This document shows positions 55,957 through 64,000 of a stretch of DNA of 64,000 nt, piece after piece (the first letter of the stretch is position 1; every line of letters begins with the position of its first letter). A model generated the notes under the pieces. That model was not told where the DNA came from. It made no database searches and worked only from the letters and a program-made list of their open reading frames with translations. The position numbers and the translations under genes were made by a program. This stretch comes from Azomonas agilis (lineage in GTDB: Bacteria > Pseudomonadota > Gammaproteobacteria > Pseudomonadales > Pseudomonadaceae). The stretch lies in contig NZ_VLKG01000006.1 of assembly GCF_007830255.1 (NCBI RefSeq), positions 124,001-188,000 on the forward strand. The letters run 5' to 3'.

Positions 55957-58566
55957 TTACTTAGTTTTATCAGTCACCTGCCAGCGTCCTTGCTCATACA
56001 CAGCACGCCATCCCGTGGGCTTACCCTCTTGCTCTGACTGAACATAATGCTCCTTAGTTTTACGGCTGAAGCGAACAATAGCCGCTCGCCCCTGAGGATC
56101 TTGCGCGGGTGCATCCAATAAATACTGGTATTTTGGATCTAACTCTCGCGCATGGGGCAATAATTCTTTTACTAAAGGCGCACGGGTTTCCCGGTTTTTT
56201 GGAAACTGACTAGCAGCCAAGAATAAACCCGCCGCTCCATCGCGCAATACATAGGTGTCATCTACCTTCTCGCAACGCAACTCCGGCATAGGAATGACAT
56301 CCATTTTGGGTGGTGCTGGCTCCCCGTTTTTTAGCAATTTACGGGTATTTTTACACTCTGGATTGGTACAACCAAAAAACTTACCAAAGCGCCCCGTTTT
56401 AAGCTGCATTTCACTACCGCATTTATCGCACTCTAGGGATGGGCCTTCATAGCCTTTAATGCGGTATTGCCCCTCTTCCAGCTCATAACCCGGACAATCG
56501 GGGTTGTTACCACAGATATGCAGCTTATGGTGCTCATCCAGCAAATAGGGTTCCATAGCGTCACTACAAATAGGACAGCGCCGTTTCTCACGCAGTAAGC
56601 GAGATTCGGACTCCCCCTCATCATCCTCGGCAATCTCACCACCGGGCACAAGGTTAATAGTGCCTTTGCAGCGCTCTTTCGGAGGAAGGCTATAGCCGGA
56701 GCAGCCTAAAAACACCCCGGTTGAAGCGGTACGAATCATCATCGGCCGCCCGCACAATTTACAGGGAATATTGGTAGGCGTTGGTTGATTGGCCCGCATT
56801 CCCCCTTCAGCGGTTTCTGCTTGCTCCAGCTTATGGCGAAAATCTTGGTAGAACACATTCAACAATTGCTTCCAGTCCTTCTGACCTTGAGCAATTGCAT
56901 CCAGATTTTCCTCCATGCCTGCCGTAAAGCCGTAATCCATCAGATTGGTAAAGCTCTCTGAAAGACGCTCTGTAACGATTTCTCCCATTTTTTCGGCATA
57001 AAAGCGCCGATTGTGCAAGGAAACATAGCCTCGATCCTGAATGGTAGAAATGATGCTGGCATAGGTAGAAGGCCGTCCAATGCCCCGCTTTTCCATCTCT
57101 TTAACTAGGCTGGCTTCAGAGTAACGCGCAGGAGGTTTAGTGAAGTGCTGGCTGGGATCAAGCTTTAACAGCTTTAGATCATCACCTTGCTGCATATCAG
57201 GCAGCACATCGTCTTCCCCAGTTTTACTCAACGCGGGCAAGACACGGGTATAGCCATCAAACTTGAGAATACGACCACGGGCCCGCAACTCAAAGTCAGC
57301 GGCATTCACCAGTACTTGGGTGGATAAATATTCAGCGGCGGTCATTTGGCAGGCTACAAATTGCCGCCAAATCAGTTCATACAGACGCTCTGCATCACGC
57401 TCCAAACTAGACAATTGGCCCGGCTGCACACGTACATCGGAAGGCCGAATGGCTTCATGGGCCTCCTGTGCGCCCTCTTTGCTGCTGTACAGGTTGGACT
57501 GCTTGGGCAAATAACGCTCGCCAAACTCGCCCTCAATAAAATCACGTACCATCACCAAAGCATCTTCGGATAAATTGGTGGAATCGGTTCGCATATAAGT
57601 GATGTAACCCGCCTCATACAAGCGCTGAGCCATCATCATGGTCTTCTTCACTCCAAAGCCTAGGCGAGTGCTGGCCGCCTGTTGCAAGGTGGAGGTAATA
57701 AAGGGCGCAGAAGGCTTACTGGAAGTGGGTTTATCTTCGCGTTTGGCCACCTGATACTGAGCGGTTTCGAGCAACCCGAGCGCCCGCTGTATTTCAGCCT
57801 CTGTTTTGGGCTCAAAGGCTTTGCCCTGCTCCCGAACTACCGCAAAACGCACCTTGGCCAAATCACCGGGTGTGGCTAAATCTGCATGTAGCTCCCAGTA
57901 TTCTTCAGGGATAAAGGCCCGAATTTCACGCTCGCGATCCACCACTAAGCGCACTGCTACGGACTGCACCCGACCGGCGGATAATCCTCGTGCGATTTTC
58001 TGCCACAGTAAGGGCGAAACCATGTAGCCCACAACCCGATCTAAAAACCGACGCGCTTGCTGAGCATTCACTCGGTTAAGGTCTAGGTCCCCCGGATGGG
58101 AAAAGGCCTCTTGAATCGCTTTACGGGTAATTTCGTTAAACACCACCCGCTTATAACGCTCGTTATCGCCACCAATGGCTTCGCGTAGGTGCCAAGCAAT
58201 GGCCTCTCCTTCGCGATCCAAGTCAGTGGCCAGATAAATAGTGTCCGCTTCCTGAGCTAAACGGCGGAGCTCTTCAACCACTTTCTCCTTGCCCGGAAGA
58301 ATTTCATATTGGGCTACCCAATCCTGTTCAGGATCAACCCCCATGCGTGCAATCAGTTGACGCTTGGACTTTTCCTTCGGCGATAACTCATCACCGGTCG
58401 CTGCCTTACGACCACGCTGGGTTGGCTCCTTGGAGGTGACTGATCCACTGGTGGGTAAGTCTCGAATATGACCGATACTTGATTTCACCACATACTGGCT
58501 GCCCAGATACTTGTTGATGGTCTTGGCCTTAGCCGGTGACTCCACAATGACCAGCGATTTACCCAT
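55957..58566 (-). CDS. topA: DNA topoisomerase I
   Basis: 869 residues. The Toprim domain has Glu9 and DLDREGE (Asp115, Asp117, Glu119); the DNA-cleaving Tyr324 is in [11 protein letters not shown]. Three C-terminal zinc fingers follow (CKLCGRPM…C, CPICSDAM…C, CDKCGSEM…CTNPEC), then a zinc-ribbon-like tail. It relaxes negative supercoils. It leads the operon topA–DUF6586–small gene, which is divergent from the following region. Confidence 0.98.
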   Translation of the reverse strand: MGKSLVIVESPAKAKTINKYLGSQYVVKSSIGHIRDLPTSGSVTSKEPTQRGRKAATGDELSPKEKSKRQLIARMGVDPEQDWVAQYEILPGKEKVVEELRRLAQEADTIYLATDLDREGEAIAWHLREAIGGDNERYKRVVFNEITRKAIQEAFSHPGDLDLNRVNAQQARRFLDRVVGYMVSPLLWQKIARGLSAGRVQSVAVRLVVDREREIRAFIPEEYWELHADLATPGDLAKVRFAVVREQGKAFEPKTEAEIQRALGLLETAQYQVAKREDKPTSSKPSAPFITSTLQQAASTRLGFGVKKTMMMAQRLYEAGYITYMRTDSTNLSEDALVMVRDFIEGEFGERYLPKQSNLYSSKEGAQEAHEAIRPSDVRVQPGQLSSLERDAERLYELIWRQFVACQMTAAEYLSTQVLVNAADFELRARGRILKFDGYTRVLPALSKTGEDDVLPDMQQGDDLKLLKLDPSQHFTKPPARYSEASLVKEMEKRGIGRPSTYASIISTIQDRGYVSLHNRRFYAEKMGEIVTERLSESFTNLMDYGFTAGMEENLDAIAQGQKDWKQLLNVFYQDFRHKLEQAETAEGGMRANQPTPTNIPCKLCGRPMMIRTASTGVFLGCSGYSLPPKERCKGTINLVPGGEIAEDDEGESESRLLREKRRCPICSDAMEPYLLDEHHKLHICGNNPDCPGYELEEGQYRIKGYEGPSLECDKCGSEMQLKTGRFGKFFGCTNPECKNTRKLLKNGEPAPPKMDVIPMPELRCEKVDDTYVLRDGAAGLFLAASQFPKNRETRAPLVKELLPHARELDPKYQYLLDAPAQDPQGRAAIVRFSRKTKEHYVQSEQEGKPTGWRAVYEQGRWQVTDKTK

Positions 58567-58770
58567 GGATTGGATGATTCCTGAACCGAAATAAGAGGTA
58601 TGTAGCCAAAAACTCCGCTATATATAGTGGCAATGACCTGATGGTCAAGCGTGTGAACCCTTAATACTGCGTCATAAATCCTTAATAACAATAGAGTGAT
58701 TTGCCTTAGTTCCAAGACTCGGTGCTGCCTTTGCACTGATGCTGAACAAGGCAAGCATGGGTTGAAAACA

Positions 58771-58866
58771 ATGTCTGACAAAAAACAGCTCTGTCAAGCT
58801 ACTTGGGTGATTTTAGCTATCTTGATGGTGTTAGTTGTGCCTAATATCAGCGATCTGCTTCGCTAA
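58771..58866 (+). CDS. Possible 31-residue single-pass membrane protein
   Basis: ATG to TAA encodes a 31-residue peptide: a polar start MSDKKQLCQ, a hydrophobic stretch TWVILAILMVLVVPNI of TM length, and a polar end SDLLR. The positive N-terminus and neutral C-terminus suggest N-in orientation. No strong ribosome site precedes it. It is the only plausible coding segment in the 478-base gap between topA and the MFS gene. I know of no family match. Confidence 0.35.
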   Translation: MSDKKQLCQATWVILAILMVLVVPNISDLLR

Positions 58867-59044
58867 GGCATACCTCTAACTGATTCCATTAAGGAATTAA
58901 TAGATCCTATTCTAATCACTAAAATGCTCTACACAAAATTTAATACTCAATAAAGCGCTTTAAAATCAGCAAGTTATTTTTAGTATTTTTTATTTAAAGC
59001 GATCAAAGGTTGCCATTTGCGCAACAATTGGTCATGGTAAATAA
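58867..59044. other. A/T-rich non-coding region upstream of the MFS gene
   Basis: About 178 bases, clearly richer in A/T than its surroundings, with runs such as AGTATTTTTTATTTAAAG and a TTGCGCAA palindrome about 30 bases before the ATG. It probably holds the MFS promoter. I could not fix a specific -10/-35 pair, and the ribosome site is weak. Confidence 0.45.
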
Positions 59045-60352
59045 ATGACTACCTTACTTGCTCCTGTCAGATCACTACTGGGTGGAGTCGCTTTATTACT
59101 CCTGGGACATGGCCTGCTCAATACCCTGCTCACACTGCGCGGGGTGGCAGAAGGATACTCAGCCAGCCTCATTGGGCTGCTGATGTCTGGTTATTTTCTC
59201 GGCTACTTGCTGGGAACTTGGACTGCACCCTCATTAATCCGTCGCGTTGGGCATATCCGCGCCTTTGCTTGCTGTTCCGCCCTTGGAGCCATAACGGCAC
59301 TTCTGCATGTGCTGTGGGTTAACCCCTGGCTATGGCTGATACTGCGGGTGCTCTATGGGGTCGCCTTAGTGGGCCTCTACATGGTGGTAGAAAGCTGGCT
59401 CAATGCCCAAACCAGCTCTAGCGAGCGCGGCCAAGTGTTTGCCCTGTACATGATTGTGAACTTAGGGGCTTTAGCCGTCGCTCAACAGTTACTGCACATG
59501 GCCAGCCCTGAGCAATTCACGCTTTTTGCCTTAGCCAGTATTTTAATTTGTGCAGCCTTGATGCCCATTACCCTCACCCGCCAAGCCCAACCAAGCCTAC
59601 CCGATGCCCCTACTGCAGATTTACTCGCCCTAGCCCGAATTACTCCTCTGCCCCTAGCGGCGGCAGGCTTATCCGGTTTGGCTTTAGGAGGTTTTTGGGG
59701 CTTAGCTCCAGTGTATGCCACCCAAGTAGGCTTTAGTCCCAGTCAAGTGGGCTTGTTGATGAGCTTGACTATTTTAGGCGGCGCTATTCTGCAATGGCCC
59801 ATTGGACGCTTTTCTGATACCCACGACCGCAGAAAGATCATCCTCTGGGTTAGCGCTACGGCAACCTTAGTAGCGCTGATTATCAGCCAGCGCAACGCCG
59901 ACACCGGACAATTAGCCCTGATGTTCCTCTGGGGTGGGCTGTCTTTTTCCATTTACTCGGTCGCAGTGGCGCTGATGGCTGACCAGCTTAAGCCGGACGA
60001 GATTTTATCCGGCTCCAGCGGATTGCTCTTAGCAAACGGAATTGGCTCTGCCATGGGCCCATTACTGGCGGGCGGCTTTATGCACCTCTTAGGGCCGCAG
60101 GGATTGCCTTTATATTTTGCCCTTGCCCTTGGTTGCCTCGTGGTCTTTATCTGCTACCGCAGTCGTCGGGTGATAGATCTGTTGACCGAACCGGCGGGCC
60201 AATTTACCCCAATGCTGCGCACCAGCCACACCGTTTTAGAGCTGATGCCGGATAACCCCGTAGAAGACGAATCTTCCGAGGTTAAAACACCCCATACATC
60301 GAATAAAACCAACTTAAATATTGCACCCTCTTCAATGTCCCAGCAGTCCTAA
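59045..60352 (+). CDS. Major facilitator superfamily transporter, YcaD-like
   Basis: 435 residues with about 12 TM helices in two halves. The MFS loop 2–3 motif is weakly kept (GTWTAPSLIRRVGHIR), and the second half has GRFSDTHDRRKII, the typical DRRR-like loop. The N-terminal half resembles YcaD (LRGVAEGYSASLIGLLMSGYFLGYLLG). A polar C-terminal tail of about 55 residues is cytoplasmic. Substrate unknown. ggpPS starts 68 bp downstream in the same direction, so a link with compatible solutes is possible but unproven. Confidence 0.82.
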   Translation: MTTLLAPVRSLLGGVALLLLGHGLLNTLLTLRGVAEGYSASLIGLLMSGYFLGYLLGTWTAPSLIRRVGHIRAFACCSALGAITALLHVLWVNPWLWLILRVLYGVALVGLYMVVESWLNAQTSSSERGQVFALYMIVNLGALAVAQQLLHMASPEQFTLFALASILICAALMPITLTRQAQPSLPDAPTADLLALARITPLPLAAAGLSGLALGGFWGLAPVYATQVGFSPSQVGLLMSLTILGGAILQWPIGRFSDTHDRRKIILWVSATATLVALIISQRNADTGQLALMFLWGGLSFSIYSVAVALMADQLKPDEILSGSSGLLLANGIGSAMGPLLAGGFMHLLGPQGLPLYFALALGCLVVFICYRSRRVIDLLTEPAGQFTPMLRTSHTVLELMPDNPVEDESSEVKTPHTSNKTNLNIAPSSMSQQS

Positions 60353-60420
60353 AGATTGCTGATGCTACTCGTCGGCCCAGGTCGGCGCGTCAACTGTTTA
60401 ATGACACAGGGAGACAGCGC

Positions 60421-62667
60421 ATGCTACTTGCTACCGATCTTGATGGAACCTTTCTAGGCGGCAACCCTCAAGACCGCCTCAGTCTGTACCAAACCATCAC
60501 CGCCCACCCAGACATACAGCTAGCTTATGTCACAGGCCGCAGTTTAGAAGCGGTTTTACCCCTATTGGCTGACCCAACCCTGCCCCAACCGGACTACATT
60601 ATTGCGGATGTGGGAGCCAGCCTGTACCACGGTAATAGCCTACAGCCTATCCAGCCCTTACAGCACGAAATCGAAGCCTTGTGGCCCGGTGAAACCCGAA
60701 TCACCAAAGCCTTAGAGCACCTACCCCACTTAGAGCGGCAAAACGTCCCTCAGGCCCGCCGCTGCTCTTACTTCTGTACTCCAGAACAGGCCGCAGACCC
60801 GCAACTACGAGACATCGCCCAGTCACTCGACTGTGATCTTCTGTATTCGGCAGACCTCTACTTAGATTTCCTACCCCAAGGTGTCAACAAAGGCAGCACC
60901 CTCCTACGTTTGGTTGAATACCTGAATATCGACCCTGAACAAGTGCTGGTTGCAGGAGATACTCTGAATGATCTGAGCATGTTGAACTCAGGGCTAAAAG
61001 GAGTCTGTGTTGGCCAATCAGAAGCGGCGCTACTGGATGCTACGCGCCATAGTACCCGTGTGTTACATGCCGACAGCCCCGGCTGCGGAGGTATTATCCA
61101 AGCCTTCGCCCACTTCGGATTTTTAGGGGAGCATGGATTTGCTGCGGAAACCCGCCAAGCCTGTGAACCCGGCCACGCTGAACTGGTGATTGTCTATCAC
61201 CGCTTGCCCTATGAAGAATATCGTCTGAACGGGCAGATTCAGCGCCGTCGCCCTCAATCACCCAATGGCATTATCCCAACCCTGCTGAGCTTTTTTGCCG
61301 ACGGGCGCAAAGGCTCTTGGGTGGCTTGGGCACAGCATGAGCCCACGGATGGCCACTTTGAAACCCATACCACCGTGGATGCTGAAGGCTACCCGCGCTT
61401 GACCGCAGCGCGCATTCCTCTGCAAAAAGAAGAGGTGGATATTTTCTATAAGCGCTTCTCCAAAGAGGCGTTCTGGCCCACGCTACACACCTTTTGGGAG
61501 CGTGCATCCTTCCAAGAACAGGACTGGCAAGTGTTCCTTAACGTCAACCGAGCCTTTGCTGAGCGCACGGCCCAAGAAGCCGCCCACAATGCAATCGTTT
61601 GGCTACACGACTACAACTTGTGGATGGTGCCTGCGTTTTTGCGCGAATTACGTCCTGATTTACGGCTGGCATTTTTCCATCACACTTACTTCCCCTCAGC
61701 GGACGTATTTAACGTGCTCCCGTGGCGGCGGCAGATTATTGGAAGCCTCCTTCAATGCGATTACATTGGCTTTCATATCCCACGGCAGGTCGAGAATTTT
61801 GTAGATGCGGCCCGTGGAGTCTTCCCATTACAGGTGCTAGAACAACAAAACTGCGCCCCGCGCTTTATCACTTACGGTTGCGCCGTAGGCTTAGACAATA
61901 TGGCCAAGGTCATTGATACCGGAATGCGCCAAGTACGTCTGGGAGCCCATCCGGTCGGACTGGATTTAGATCGCATTCGCAGCGCCTTAAACCAACCCAA
62001 GGTGCAAAAACACATCCAGCAGCTCAAGCAAGAGTTTCAGAATGTGCAACTGATCCTATCTGTAGAGCGCCTAGATTACACCAAAGGAATTTTGGAAAAG
62101 CTCAATGCCTTCGAGCAGTTACTGGCCGACTACCCTGACCTAATCGGCCAAGTCACCCTAGCCAGTATTTGTGTACCAGCAGCGCGAGAAATGACCATCT
62201 ACGACAGCTTGCAAGCTCAGATTGAGCAGGCCGTAGGACGTATCAACGGACGCTTTGCCCACGTGGGCTGGACACCCGTGCAATTTTTCTTCCGCAGCTT
62301 TCCCTTTGAACAAGTAGTCGCTTGGTACACCAGTGCTGACGTGATGTGGATTACCCCCCTTCGCGATGGACTGAATTTAGTCTCCAAGGAATTTGTAGCA
62401 ACCCAAGGTTTAACCAATGGCCAAGGCGTGTTGGTGCTTTCAGAGTTTGCGGGAGCCGCTGCTGAGCTCAAGGGAGCTCTATTGACCAATCCTCACGACC
62501 ATGCCGACCTGAAACAGGTGTGCCATCGCGCTCTGCATATGGATGTAGAAGAAGCACAATCCCGTCTACGAGAACTGTTTGAAATCGTCCACCATAACGA
62601 TATCCGACGCTGGGGCGATGAGTTTTTAGAAGCCCTTGAGCAATCCTCTACTCAACCTCAAGGCTAA
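60421..62667 (+). CDS. ggpPS: Bifunctional glucosylglycerol-3-phosphate phosphatase/synthase
   Basis: 748-residue fusion. Residues 1–~245 are a HAD phosphatase of the S6PP type (Asp6 and Asp8 in ATDLDGTFLGG, GDTLNDLSML as motif IV). Residues ~250–740 are a GT20 glycosyltransferase with WLHDYNLWMVPAFLRELRPD, FFHHTYFPSADVFNVLPWRR, ERLDYTKGI and DGLNLVSKEFVA. HDYNLW and HHTYFPSADVFN match glucosylglycerol-phosphate synthases rather than OtsA. It would make the osmolyte glucosylglycerol from ADP-glucose and glycerol-3-phosphate and remove the phosphate in one protein, as reported for Stenotrophomonas. Expected to be salt induced. Confidence 0.87.
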   Translation: MLLATDLDGTFLGGNPQDRLSLYQTITAHPDIQLAYVTGRSLEAVLPLLADPTLPQPDYIIADVGASLYHGNSLQPIQPLQHEIEALWPGETRITKALEHLPHLERQNVPQARRCSYFCTPEQAADPQLRDIAQSLDCDLLYSADLYLDFLPQGVNKGSTLLRLVEYLNIDPEQVLVAGDTLNDLSMLNSGLKGVCVGQSEAALLDATRHSTRVLHADSPGCGGIIQAFAHFGFLGEHGFAAETRQACEPGHAELVIVYHRLPYEEYRLNGQIQRRRPQSPNGIIPTLLSFFADGRKGSWVAWAQHEPTDGHFETHTTVDAEGYPRLTAARIPLQKEEVDIFYKRFSKEAFWPTLHTFWERASFQEQDWQVFLNVNRAFAERTAQEAAHNAIVWLHDYNLWMVPAFLRELRPDLRLAFFHHTYFPSADVFNVLPWRRQIIGSLLQCDYIGFHIPRQVENFVDAARGVFPLQVLEQQNCAPRFITYGCAVGLDNMAKVIDTGMRQVRLGAHPVGLDLDRIRSALNQPKVQKHIQQLKQEFQNVQLILSVERLDYTKGILEKLNAFEQLLADYPDLIGQVTLASICVPAAREMTIYDSLQAQIEQAVGRINGRFAHVGWTPVQFFFRSFPFEQVVAWYTSADVMWITPLRDGLNLVSKEFVATQGLTNGQGVLVLSEFAGAAAELKGALLTNPHDHADLKQVCHRALHMDVEEAQSRLRELFEIVHHNDIRRWGDEFLEALEQSSTQPQG

Positions 62668-62672
62668 AACCC

Positions 62673-62707
62673 TAAGACAAGGGGCGTTTAACCACGCCCA
62701 TGTCTTA
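62673..62707. terminator. Terminator-like hairpin after ggpPS
   Basis: TAAGACA pairs with TGTCTTA and GGGCGT with ACGCCC around TTAACC, 13 pairs with a small mismatch. It begins five bases after the stop. The plus-strand tail is AAAATTC, so it is not a classical T tail. Confidence 0.55.
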
Positions 62708-62808
62708 AAATTCTGCATCTCACACAAAAATATAAGAGTGAGTACGCAAGCAAGCTGGTAGGCTCTATAGTTGTTGCCGGAATCTAAGATCAGCTTAAAG
62801 GATTTTCC

Positions 62809-63756
62809 ATGACCACTATTCTCGACTCGGTTGACCAGCGCACCCGTTTGGTAGGTGAAAACCGTCTGGAAATCCTGATGTTCAAGCTCAGCAAACGACA
62901 GATGTTTGCCATTAACGTATTTAAAATTCAGGAAGTGGTACGTTTACCCAAACTGACCCTCATTCCCCAACGCCACCCCCATGTGCGCGGCATCATCAAT
63001 CTGAGGGGGCAAACACTTCCGGTCATCGACCTAGCTCAGGCCATCGGAATGCGCCCACTCGAAATCAACGAGCACAGCACTATCATCGTGACCGAGTACA
63101 ATCGCAGTGTGCAGGCCTTTATGGTGGCTAATGTGGATCGCATCCTGAACCTCAACTGGGAATCCATCCAACCACCGCCTGCTACGGCTGGACGTAACCA
63201 CTATCTGACCGCTATCACCCAAGTAAATGATCAGTTAGTGGAAATTATTGATGTCGAAAAAGTGCTGGCTGAAATCGTGCATTACGACACCAGTATTCCA
63301 GCCAATTGTTTGGAGGACAGCCTCCTTGAGCAGGCCCAAGGCTGGGAAGTGCTTTTGGTCGATGACTCCAGCGTGGCACTGACCCAACTGCGGGAAACCC
63401 TAAGCCAATTAGGGCTCAAAATACATACCGCTAGCAACGGACTACAGGGGCTCAAAAAACTTAAGGCTTGGGCTGATGAAGGAACTCCCATCACAGATCG
63501 TTTGCTGATGGTATTTACCGATGCGGAAATGCCTGAAATGGACGGTTATCGCCTCACTACAGAAATTCGACAAGATCCTCGATTACAAGGTCTTTATGTG
63601 GTTCTGCATACCTCCTTATCAGGCAGCTTCAACCTTGCTATGGTTAAAAAAGTGGGTTGCGATAACTTCTTATCTAAATTCCAACCGGAGGGCTTGGTAG
63701 GTGTGGTACGCGATCGTTTAAGCCGTGGCTTAACCGCTCGCCCCAAAGCCAAGTAA
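62809..63756 (+). CDS. cheV: Chemotaxis coupling protein CheV, second copy
   Basis: 315 residues, same length and layout as the copy at 16870: CheW-like domain (RLEILMFKLSKRQMFAINVFKIQEVV … VRGIINLRGQTLPVIDLAQ) and receiver (LLVDDSSVALTQLRETL, Asp in FTDAEMPEMDG). It is not beside other chemotaxis genes. AAAGGA precedes the ATG. Several pseudomonads carry more than one CheV; which receptors use this one is unknown. Confidence 0.93.
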   Translation: MTTILDSVDQRTRLVGENRLEILMFKLSKRQMFAINVFKIQEVVRLPKLTLIPQRHPHVRGIINLRGQTLPVIDLAQAIGMRPLEINEHSTIIVTEYNRSVQAFMVANVDRILNLNWESIQPPPATAGRNHYLTAITQVNDQLVEIIDVEKVLAEIVHYDTSIPANCLEDSLLEQAQGWEVLLVDDSSVALTQLRETLSQLGLKIHTASNGLQGLKKLKAWADEGTPITDRLLMVFTDAEMPEMDGYRLTTEIRQDPRLQGLYVVLHTSLSGSFNLAMVKKVGCDNFLSKFQPEGLVGVVRDRLSRGLTARPKAK

Positions 63757-63765
63757 TCAAATAGC

Positions 63766-64000
63766 CTAAGGATTGGGCGAAACCTCACTAAATAAAGTCA
63801 CACGATTACGGCCCCCATTTTTGGACAGATACAGCGCCTGATCAGCGTTATGGATCAGTTGTTCGTGACTTTTTAGGGGTTGGCTTAAATCTGCAATACC
63901 AATACTGATGGTAAACCGAATATCTTTATCTTCATGGGGAACGATCAGGCTCTCAACCCGCTTACGAAAACGCTCTGCAAAGAGTCGAGCGCCCATGCAA
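63766..64000 (-). CDS. C-terminal end of a GGDEF (diguanylate cyclase) protein, cut by window edge
   Basis: The frame is open to base 64000 and the visible 77 or so residues are GARLFAERFRKRVESL, ITISIGIA-type RFTISIGIADLSQP and HNADQALYLSKNGGRNRV, the last part of a GGDEF domain. The active GG(D/E)EF loop and any sensor domain lie outside the window, so catalytic activity cannot be judged. It is convergent with cheV, 9 bp away. Confidence 0.88.
   Translation of the reverse strand, partial: CMGARLFAERFRKRVESLIVPHEDKDIRFTISIGIADLSQPLKSHEQLIHNADQALYLSKNGGRNRVTLFSEVSPNP

Noticed and set aside
60421-62667. Fused trehalose-6-phosphate synthase/phosphatase (OtsA/OtsB)
   Set aside because: The GT20 motifs HDYNLW and HHTYFPSADVFN and the N-terminal position of an S6PP-type phosphatase match glucosylglycerol enzymes better than OtsAB.
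1-64000. Mobile element, prophage, CRISPR array, defence island or biosynthetic cluster
   Set aside because: No transposase, integrase, direct repeat array or unfamiliar gene cassette was seen; gene order is conserved pseudomonad chromosome throughout.
1-64000. tRNA or rRNA genes
   Set aside because: No T-arm-like GGTTCGAATCC stretch or rRNA conserved segment was noticed in the gaps; this was a visual check, not a tRNAscan run.

Overview
This window is a chromosomal segment from a gammaproteobacterium of the Pseudomonadaceae. Gene content and order match Pseudomonas block by block: mtnA–MTA deaminase–ubiG–mupP–yciK; cheR–cheV–flgA–flgM–flgN–flgZ; zwf–pgl–eda; cpxR–spy–cpxA–trkH–cyaB; nosP–nahK; nudC–dnaQ–rnhA–methyltransferase–gloB; msrB–alaA–htpX–tpm; fabA–fabB; topA with two small Pseudomonas-type genes. 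Base composition looks close to half G+C, low for classical Pseudomonas, and the flagellar genes look more A/T-rich than the rest. A fused glucosylglycerol-phosphate synthase/phosphatase points to a salt-tolerant lineage. I cannot name the species. I saw no insertion sequence, prophage, CRISPR array, rRNA or tRNA gene.

Layout. 1–5035: methionine salvage (mtnA, cut by the window edge, and a divergent MTA deaminase), ubiquinone methylation, muropeptide recycling, an SDR and a ComEA-like protein. 5085–20393: flagellar and chemotaxis block. flgB to flgL run on the minus strand behind a good sigma-54 -24/-12 site. cheR and cheV follow, and flgA, flgM, flgN and flgZ diverge on the plus strand, with a good sigma-28 site before flgM. 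20431–28787: anr, a very long intergenic hairpin, rluB, then eda–pgl–zwf joined directly to scpB–scpA, yciO, trpH and yciI. The hexR/edd/glk/transport genes that accompany zwf in P. aeruginosa are absent here. 28821–38238: signalling block with a Cpx-like system, TrkH, a membrane adenylate cyclase, and the nitric-oxide pair nosP–nahK. 38333–50014: porin, NAD/DNA metabolism operon, glyoxalase II, MsrB, AlaA, HtpX, Tpm, a DEAD-box helicase with a structured leader, and a spermidine-synthase-like protein. 50139–58566: patatin, AI-2E permease, DUF4892, fabA–fabB and the topA operon. 58771–64000: a possible 31-residue membrane protein, an MFS transporter, ggpPS, a second cheV and the end of a GGDEF gene.

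Together these genes cover motility (rod, hook, hook-filament junctions, sigma control, adaptation), second-messenger control (cAMP by CyaB, c-di-GMP through FlgZ and a GGDEF protein, NO through NosP/NahK), envelope stress (Cpx, HtpX, Spy) and osmotic stress (TrkH, GgpPS). Most of the window is conserved housekeeping DNA and I found no clearly new multi-gene system. The least ordinary feature is a pair of long G tracts inside neighbouring genes of one operon. A G8 lies just after the clamp-binding motif of dnaQ and a G9 lies before the active site of rnhA, so slippage could switch both genes. Other leads are the small membrane ORF, the anr-flanking hairpins, the deaD leader and the rearranged Entner-Doudoroff locus.
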